The translations under genes were made by a program, and so were the position numbers. Shown here piece after piece: positions 7,173 to 12,059 of a stretch of DNA of 12,059 nt. The number at the start of each line of letters is the position of its first letter. The first letter of the stretch is position 1. The notes under the pieces were generated by a model. It saw only the letters and a list, made by a program, of their open reading frames with translations, was not told the origin of the DNA and made no database searches. Origin of the DNA: Symbiodinium natans (Eukaryota; Sar; Dinophyceae; Suessiales; Symbiodiniaceae); assembly GCA_905221605.1 (NCBI GenBank), contig CAJNDS010001647.1, positions 1 to 12,059 on the forward strand, read 5' to 3'.

Positions 7173-9348
7173 TATCATGGCGAAATTTGCAGCGGGATCC
7201 GAACTTGCAGCCTGCATCAGTCTTCCCATACATCCAACAGAAAGGACGTTCACCATCACCGCTGTACCTTTTTCCTTTCCCTTTGCCTTTGTCACCCTCC
7301 TCCGTCTCGTCACCAGTTCCCTTTTGGGCTTTGTTTAACCTTGCCCTTTTCTTGGCGTCCGAGTCCTGCTTCACCTCTTGATCACCAGCACTATGCAATA
7401 GCAGTTCAAACTCTGCCTGTAACATTTCAGCTAGTTGTGTCGCAGTTTCAGAGGTCGGTGAGTAGTCCACCCCCAATTTCTCCCGAAAGGATGCCACTCT
7501 GAAATGAACCGTAGGGTGTTTTGCCAGCAACGCGGATGATAAACCATCCAATCCCTTGATAAGCAAGGTAGCGTCCGGCTCGGCCGCTCTCAACTCCCTT
7601 AATCGGGAACGCCATTGCGCCCATTGACGCACTCCCTTTATGGCCTCTGAGATCGAGGTTGCTGAAGACGGTTGCACCAAGAAGTTCAACATTGTGCTGC
7701 GCTCATTTGCTCCACCTGGTTGGTAGACCGTCAGCAACTTGTAAAATATCATCACTGACCCCAACATTCGAGTGGAAACGATCTCGGTCTTCAATCTCTC
7801 CGGAATCGCCTGTAGCAGCAAAGACACCGCTCTCTGCTCTAACAGAACATGCACAGTTTGAACCACTTTGAGCCCTTCCAGCTCAGCCTTGATGCCCAAC
7901 CTTTCCAGCGGAGAAACACTCAACCATTTGGCATACGCTTGATATGCCCTTGAGTAGACGCATTGCCACCACACTCTTCCTGTATCTGTCAGCGAAGACA
8001 ACATTGGTTCGATCATTGCGATCCAATCACCCAGTGCCGTCGGATTGCTTGGTGTGTAGTCTGCTAAAGTTGGAAGGCTCATCACATGCTTCCCAAGAGC
8101 CTCCGGACGTTCGGTTCCAGAACTATCACCAATGATTGGCGTACCACGTGGCACCACTGCTCCAGGAGGTAAACTGACCCTACCACCAGGCCCTTGAGGT
8201 AGTCCATGTCCTATACCAGGCGTAACAGCTGTGAGCGGAACCTTTTCTAATTCCAACCTCCCAGCAACCATTTTCCACCGATACGGAACATCATCCACCA
8301 TTGTATATCCGCCCGATCCTGCTGAGTTCTCTTGCTTTGCAGTTTCCCGAGCTGAAACAAAACCGGGCTGGTTCCCCACAGATGCGGCAGAACCATCAAC
8401 ACCTGACGGCGCGGAAGTAATCGGAACATGTGTTAAACCAGGTGGTCCACTTGCATATCCACCACTTGCAGGACCTCCCGTGGGGTAATTCAATGGAGGC
8501 AATCTGGAGGGTTTCTTCCCTTCAGCTACATGCACCATTGGCACTTCTTTTTCATCCTCCACTTGAACATCCCCCTTCCTGGACCCAGGCAAGGATTGAA
8601 GATCACAACCCTTTGGCAGGTCGTAGCCCTCAATGGGCAGCCATGTCCCATCAGGCAACACAGCCCAAAAACCACCCATACCATCAGTATAGAAAACTTG
8701 TCCTGGCAGGTACTGCTTCTCTGGAGTCATTCCCAGAGGATATGCAGTGTTTGCGTCCACCACTCCAGTGCTCCGTGCTCTTGAAGCTGACCCAGATGCA
8801 GCAGAGGTATAACTTTTCTCCTCCACCCGATGCAACCTGTTCCCCAGCTCCTTTGTTTGCACAAGCAACTCTTTCAGCGCACGCTTTACCACCGCCATAT
8901 CTTCACTTTGTTCTTCACCACCAACATCAGGAATGAGCTCTTCGTCGGCTTGCACTCCACCAATAGTACCTCGTTCCATCTGGCCCATTAAGCCTGACGA
9001 TGGTCTCTCAACAGGTGCAGGTTCCTGACCCAAGAGATCTTGCAGCGAAGGTGGCCTCCTCGTGCCTTCACCACTTCTATCCCCTCCGCTCGCAGGAAGA
9101 CTTGCCGGCCTTGATTGCCTCAGTCTCATTTCGTCTTGAGCCCGCTCGCTCCAGAAAGGATTTGCTGCTGGAACCGGAACCACTTCGTTTTCCACCTGAG
9201 GCGTTGGTTGTATCATTGCAATCTCCCTACCATCTGTCAGCGCTTGTACCATTTGTTGTCGTTCTTCACCCCCATCACCACGATTTCCTTCGGCTTCATT
9301 GGCCGTGGGCGACAGTCCAGGCTCAGAGCGACGCCGCATCATGTCCAT
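7141..9348 (-). CDS. gag: Gag polyprotein with capsid-like region and CCCH zinc finger
   Basis: 735 residues from the ATG at 9348, chosen because it sits in a good Kozak context (GCCATGG); the frame is open back to 9378 but without an earlier ATG. Residues 1-145 are charged and Pro/Gly-rich. About 150-178 looks like an amphipathic coiled coil. 205-245 is rich in Gly and aromatics (Phe-Trp, Trp-Leu-Pro). About 275-410 is a disordered Gly/Pro linker. 430-660 is alpha-helical and resembles retrotransposon Gag/UBN2 capsid sequence (Asp-Trp-Ile...Glu-Pro-Met, Trp-Trp, Leu-Glu-Arg-Leu). A Lys-rich tract (about 665-695) precedes a CCCH finger: C704-x9-C714-x5-C720-x3-H724. The frame ends 11 residues later, overlapping pol. 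Skipping one base in the A4 run at 7170-7173 joins the finger to pol's CCHC knuckle, so gag and pol were probably one reading frame. Its role would be virus-like particle assembly and RNA packaging. Confidence 0.85.
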   Translation of the reverse strand: MDMMRRRSEPGLSPTANEAEGNRGDGGEERQQMVQALTDGREIAMIQPTPQVENEVVPVPAANPFWSERAQDEMRLRQSRPASLPASGGDRSGEGTRRPPSLQDLLGQEPAPVERPSSGLMGQMERGTIGGVQADEELIPDVGGEEQSEDMAVVKRALKELLVQTKELGNRLHRVEEKSYTSAASGSASRARSTGVVDANTAYPLGMTPEKQYLPGQVFYTDGMGGFWAVLPDGTWLPIEGYDLPKGCDLQSLPGSRKGDVQVEDEKEVPMVHVAEGKKPSRLPPLNYPTGGPASGGYASGPPGLTHVPITSAPSGVDGSAASVGNQPGFVSARETAKQENSAGSGGYTMVDDVPYRWKMVAGRLELEKVPLTAVTPGIGHGLPQGPGGRVSLPPGAVVPRGTPIIGDSSGTERPEALGKHVMSLPTLADYTPSNPTALGDWIAMIEPMLSSLTDTGRVWWQCVYSRAYQAYAKWLSVSPLERLGIKAELEGLKVVQTVHVLLEQRAVSLLLQAIPERLKTEIVSTRMLGSVMIFYKLLTVYQPGGANERSTMLNFLVQPSSATSISEAIKGVRQWAQWRSRLRELRAAEPDATLLIKGLDGLSSALLAKHPTVHFRVASFREKLGVDYSPTSETATQLAEMLQAEFELLLHSAGDQEVKQDSDAKKRARLNKAQKGTGDETEEGDKGKGKGKRYSGDGERPFCWMYGKTDAGCKFGSRCKFRHDKRLPGARKMF

Positions 9349-9395
9349 GGCGTTAAACAAACGAAAAATCTTTACCAATTCCGCAGGAAGCCTAA
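9349..9395 (-). other. 5' leader between primer-binding site and gag
   Basis: A 47-base untranslated leader separates the primer-binding site from the gag ATG. It is too short to hold an elaborate packaging structure. It reads through without ATG, so the gag ATG at 9348 is the first one after the 5' LTR. Confidence 0.6.
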
Positions 9396-9410
9396 TTTGG
9401 GCTCATAACC
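9396..9410 (-). other. Primer-binding site, half initiator tRNA-Met type
   Basis: Directly inside the 5' LTR the minus strand reads GGTTATGAGCCCAAA. Its complement, TTTGGGCTCATAACC, is the anticodon arm of an initiator tRNA-Met: stem GGG, loop CTCATAA with anticodon CAT, then CC. Drosophila copia is primed the same way, by a 5' half of initiator tRNA-Met cut in the anticodon region, and not by the tRNA 3' end. There is no zero-offset match to a tRNA 3' CCA tail. This is a primer complement and not a tRNA gene. Confidence 0.85.
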
Positions 9411-9620
9411 TACGGGGGGCAACCGAAGGGGGACAGGGAACAAAACAGTCAACCCCAACAGAAGCCCTTGATCCCCTGGACCAACCAACCAACACCAAAC
9501 CAACACACACTTCTTTCTTCAGGGCGCATGCCCAAGTTCCTTGAGCCAAAAGATTACCGGGTGCATTGACCCTTCAACTTTCAATACCAACTCCTTTCTA
9601 CAATACCAACTGCAGCTCCG
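9411..9620 (-). repeat. 5' LTR (210 bp)
   Basis: Matches 470-675 base for base apart from one extra CAAC unit in CCAACCAACCAACACC (about 9480-9495). Element transcription should begin within it and run toward lower coordinates. Its inner end is immediately followed by the primer-binding site. Its outer end joins GTTTAGGG directly and lacks the terminal TG seen beside the other LTR, so the outermost two bases may have been lost or altered. No TATA-like box is obvious, which fits dinoflagellate genes. Confidence 0.93.
9540..9559 (-). promoter_or_regulatory. Spliced-leader-like relic in 5' LTR
   Basis: This is the same segment as in the 3' LTR, with the 12-base TTTTGGCTCAAG match at 9551-9540 on the minus strand. 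In the 5' LTR it lies 129 bases upstream of the primer-binding site, where the 5' end of the genomic RNA (the R region) could fall. Trans-splicing at its terminal AG would restore a full leader on the transcript. Confidence 0.7.
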
Positions 9621-9720
9621 GTTTAGGGTTTAGGGTTTAGGGTTTATGGTTTAGGGTTCAGGTTTTAGGGTTTAGGGTTTAGGGTTTAGGGTTTAGGGTT
9701 TAGGGTTTAGGGGTTTAGGG
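9621..9720 (+). repeat. Telomere-type array (TTTAGGG)n, right block
   Basis: About 13 copies of TTTAGGG, with single-base variants (TTTATGG, TTCAGG, GGGGTTTAGGG), begin at the base after the 5' LTR. Orientation and unit equal those of the left block at 298-469, so the two blocks were one array before insertion. Toward 9720 the repeat breaks into G-rich variants. Confidence 0.93.
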
Positions 9721-9829
9721 GGTGTTTGGGGTGTAGGGTTTGGGGGCTTTGATGGTTGTTTGGTGAAACCCGAAACCCGAATCCCTAACCCCTCTCAACC
9801 TTCGAAACCCTTCCAAACCATTATTAAAA
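9721..9829. other. Degenerate telomere-derived sequence with strand switch
   Basis: G-rich variants (GTTTGGGGTGTAGGGTTTGGGGG) give way near 9765 to the complementary C-rich phase (GAAACCCGAAACCCGAATCCCTAACCCC). No gene is visible. The change of strand bias indicates an old inversion or fusion of telomere-like arrays. Confidence 0.6.
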
Positions 9830-9980
9830 CCCTTCTAAGCCCTTAACAACCCTTCTAAACCCTTCTAAACCCTTCTAAAAACTTTCTAAACTCCTCAAAT
9901 CCTTCCAGACCCTTCTCAACCCTGGTAAACCCTTAGGAACACTTCTACAACCTTCTAAAACCTTTCTAAACCTTCGAAGC
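9830..9980. repeat. Decayed 10-bp CCCTTCTAAA tandem repeat
   Basis: Around 9850-9880 the sequence is a clean 10-bp period, CCCTTCTAAA, flanked by decayed copies such as CCTTCCAGAC and CCCTTAGGAA. The unit equals the telomere complement CCCTAAA with TCT inserted after CCCT, so it is probably a variant telomere repeat that expanded. No coding potential. Confidence 0.75.
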
Positions 9981-10075
9981 CCTACCCTAAACCCTAAACC
10001 CCTAAAAAACCCTAAAGGGTTTAGGGTTTATAGGGTTTAGGGTTTAGGGTTTAGGGTTTAGGGTCTAGAGGGTCA
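9981..10075. repeat. Head-to-head telomere junction
   Basis: CCCTAAA units (about 9981-10016) meet TTTAGGG units (about 10017-10066) at ACCCTAAAGGGTTT, which makes an inverted repeat of telomere sequence. The arms could pair into a hairpin. Such a junction is expected from end fusion or inversion of a telomere-type array. Confidence 0.8.
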
Positions 10076-10180
10076 TTGTTCTAGCATTCATTCCAGGCTT
10101 AGGGAAAAAAACCCACCCGCCCAAAGAATCCCATAACATTAAGAAAATAAACGGTTTTCATTTTACTCCAGATGGTTTAA
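10076..10180. other. Short unique spacer
   Basis: Non-repetitive, A-rich sequence between the telomere junction and the satellite. No open frame of note, no RNA structure and no motif recognised. Confidence 0.5.
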
Positions 10181-10240
10181 GCCCTAAGCCGGTTTAAGCC
10201 CTAAACCCTAGGGTTTAAGCCCTAAACCCTAGGGTTTAAG
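10181..10240. repeat. 21-bp repeats with telomeric palindrome
   Basis: The unit GGGTTTAAGCCCTAAACCCTA is repeated, with a partial copy upstream (GGTTTAAGCCCTAAGCC). Each junction creates the perfect 14-bp palindrome AAACCCTAGGGTTT (10203-10216 and 10224-10237). This is another telomere-derived module and leads directly into the satellite. Confidence 0.8.
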
Positions 10241-12059
10241 CCTTGAGGCCTTGAAACCCTAAACGCTGGGCCCTGAAACCTAAACACAGGCCCTGCAGGC
10301 CCTGAGGCCTTGAAACCCTAAACGCTGGGCCCTGAAACTCTAAACGCAGGCCCTGAGGCCCGGAAACCCGAACCACAGGCTGAAACAGGCCCTGAAACCC
10401 TAACCACAGGCCCTGAAGCCCTGAAATCCTAAACGCTGGGCCCTGAAACCCTAAACACAGGCCCTGAGGCCCTGAAACCCTAAACACAGGCCCTGAAGCC
10501 CTGAAACCCTAAACGCTGGACCCTGAAACCCTAAACACAGGCTCTGAGGCCCTGAAACCCTAAACACAGGCCTGATGCCGTAAACCCTAACCTGAAACCC
10601 TAAAAACAGGCCCTGAGGCCTTGAAACCCTAAACGCTGGGCCCTGAACCCTAACCCAGGTAGGGCCCTGAAACCCTAAACACAGGCCCTGAGGCCCTGAA
10701 ACCCTAAACACAGGCCCTGAGGCCTTGAAACCCTAAACGCTGGGCCCTGAAACCCTAAACACAGGCCCTGAGGCCCTGAAACCCTAAACACAGGCCCTGA
10801 GGCCTTGAAACCCTAAACGCTGGGCCCTGAAACCCTAAACACAGGCCCTGAGGCCCTGAAACCCTAAACACAGGCCCTGAGGCCTTGAAACCCTAAACCT
10901 GGGCCCTGAAAAACAAAACCCTAAACACAGGCCCTGAGGCCCTGAAACCCTAAACACAGGCCCTGAGGCCTTGAAACCCTAAACGCTGGGCCCTGAAACC
11001 CTAAACACAGCCCCTGAGGCCCTGAAACCCTAAACACAGGCCCTGAAGCCTTGAAACCCTAAACGCTGGGCCCTGAAACCCTAAACACAGGCCCTGAGGC
11101 TCTGAAACCCTAAACACAGGCTTTGAGGCCTTGAAACCCTAAACGCTGGGCCCTGAAACCCTAAACACAGGCCCTGAGGCCCTGAGGCCCTGAAACCCTA
11201 AACGCAGGCCCTGAGGCCTTGAAACCCTAAACGCTGGGCCCTGAAACCATAAAAACAAGCCCTGAGGCCCTGAAACCCTAACACAGGCTTTGAGGCCTTG
11301 AAACCCTAAACGCTGGGCCCTGAAACCCTAAACACAGGCCCTGAGGCCCTGAAACCCTAAACACAGGCCCTGAAGCCTTGAAACCCTAAACGCTGGGCCC
11401 TGAAACCCTAAACACAGGCCCAGAGGCCCTGAAACCCTAAACACACAGGCCCTTGCGCCCTTGAAAACCCAACGCGGCCCTGAAACCCTAAACACAGCCC
11501 TGAGGCCCTGAACCGCTAAACAAGGCCCTGATGGCCTGAAACCCTAAAACGCTGTGCCCTCACACCCTCAACCAGGCCCTGAGGCCCTAAACACAAGCCC
11601 TGAGGCCTTGACACCCTAAACGATGGGCCCTGAACCTAAACACAGTCCCTAGGCCCTGAAAACCCTACAACCAAGGCCCTGAGGCCTTGAACCCTAAACG
11701 CTGGGCCCTGAAACCCTAAACACAGGCCCTGAGGCCCTGAAACCCTAAACACAGGCCCTGAGGCCTTGAAACCCTAAACGCTGGGCCCTGAAACCCTAAA
11801 CACAGGCCCTGAGGCCCTGAAACCCTAAACACAGGCCCTGAGGCCTTGAAACCCTAAACGCTGGGCCCTGAAACCCTAAACACAGGCCCTGCGGCCCTGA
11901 AACCCTAAACACAGGCCCTGAAGCCTTGAAACCCTAAACGCTGGGCCCTGAAACCCTAAACACAGGCCCTGAGGCTCTGAAACCCTAAACACAGGCTTTG
12001 AAGCCTTGAAACCCTGAACGCTGGGCCCTGAAAACCCTAAACACAGGCCCTGAGGCCCT
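10241..12059. repeat. Telomere-core satellite with 80-bp higher-order unit
   Basis: Over 1.8 kb of tandem repeat built from three related subunits of about 30, 21 and 29 bp. Each contains GAAACCCTAAAC and differs in its link: CCTTGAAACCCTAAACGCTGGG, then CCCTGAAACCCTAAACACAGG, then CCCTGAGGCCCTGAA...ACACAGG. GGCCTTGAAA recurs at 10721, 10801 and 10881, exactly 80 bp apart; elsewhere indels shift the spacing (86 bp to the next copy). Roughly 20 or more higher-order units fit. Copies near 11440-11660 are the most decayed. Open frames here (Phe-Arg-Val-Ser-Gly-Pro-Gln-Gly repeats) are by-products of the satellite. The array runs past the right edge. Confidence 0.93.

Larger units (their letters stand above)
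470..9620 (-). mobile_element. Copia-type LTR retrotransposon, full-length but disrupted
   Basis: About 9.15 kb lie between two near-identical direct repeats (470-675 and 9411-9620). On the minus strand the order is 5' LTR, primer-binding site, gag, protease, methyltransferase-like region, integrase, reverse transcriptase, RNase H, C-terminal extension, polypurine tract, 3' LTR. Integrase before reverse transcriptase is diagnostic of Copia/Pseudoviridae rather than Gypsy. The coding part is interrupted by four single-base frame changes (7170-7173, 5153-5156, 4858-4862, 3236-3237), a missing segment near 1660-1665 and an in-frame TAG at 1430-1432. Both flanks are TTTAGGG repeat in the same orientation, so the target site was telomere-type DNA. 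A target duplication cannot be assigned because the target is itself repetitive. The copy as read could not make a complete RNase H, so it looks non-autonomous. Confidence 0.95.

Noticed and set aside
8430-8936. Antisense + strand open frame opposite gag (and similar ones at 6901-7338, 3317-3679, 1618-1968)
   Set aside because: All lie opposite well-supported retrotransposon coding sequence and show no recognisable domain.
9396-9410. Possible tRNA gene fragment
   Set aside because: Only the anticodon arm matches, on the strand opposite to transcription and directly against the LTR; it is a primer-binding site.
10236-10711. Minus-strand open frames with repeated Phe-Arg-Val-Ser-Gly-Pro-Gln-Gly
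   Set aside because: They are the satellite read in frame. The 80-bp period is not a multiple of three, so frames are not preserved, and there is no independent coding signal.
10241-12059. CRISPR-like regular spacing
   Set aside because: There are no unique spacers: every part of the unit is repeated, and no cas-like genes are present.

Overview
The window looks like dinoflagellate nuclear DNA from a subtelomeric or interstitial-telomeric region. Three things point there: long TTTAGGG-type telomere arrays, a Copia-family LTR retrotransposon whose protein layout resembles dinoflagellate elements (from memory), and a 12-base exact match in both LTRs to the 3' end of the dinoflagellate trans-spliced leader. 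No host gene, rRNA, tRNA gene or CRISPR array is visible.

Layout on the + strand: 1-297 is GT-rich simple sequence that begins as an 8-bp tandem repeat. 298-469 is a TTTAGGG array. 470-9620 is one retrotransposon lying on the minus strand, with its 3' LTR at 470-675 and its 5' LTR at 9411-9620. 9621-9720 resumes the TTTAGGG array in the same orientation, so the element sits inside telomere-type repeats. 9721-10075 holds decayed telomere-derived repeats, including a 10-bp CCCTTCTAAA run and a head-to-head telomere junction. 10076-10180 is a short stretch without a recognised feature. About 10181 to the end is a telomere-core satellite with an 80-bp higher-order period.

Read 5' to 3' on the minus strand, the element has a 5' LTR, a primer-binding site matching the anticodon half of initiator tRNA-Met, and a gag with a capsid-like region and a CCCH finger. 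Pol follows: a CCHC knuckle, two tandem copies of an aspartic-protease-like domain, a region resembling a cytosine-C5 methyltransferase, an integrase with D-D(35)E, a Copia reverse transcriptase, a damaged RNase H, and a C-terminal extension with hydrophobic segments and Cys/His pairs. A polypurine tract and the 3' LTR end it. In an intact relative this would probably be a single gag-pol polyprotein.

This copy is broken. Four single-base frame changes each fall at a short A-run of the coding strand. The RT-RNase H junction lacks the RT C-terminal part and the first RNase H catalytic region, and one in-frame TAG remains in RNase H. The two LTRs nevertheless differ only by one 4-bp CAAC unit. 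That suggests a recent insertion, mobilisation of an already defective copy, LTR homogenisation, or homopolymer errors in the assembly. The points most worth a second look are the spliced-leader relic in the LTR, the duplicated protease, the methyltransferase-like domain, and the telomere-array insertion.
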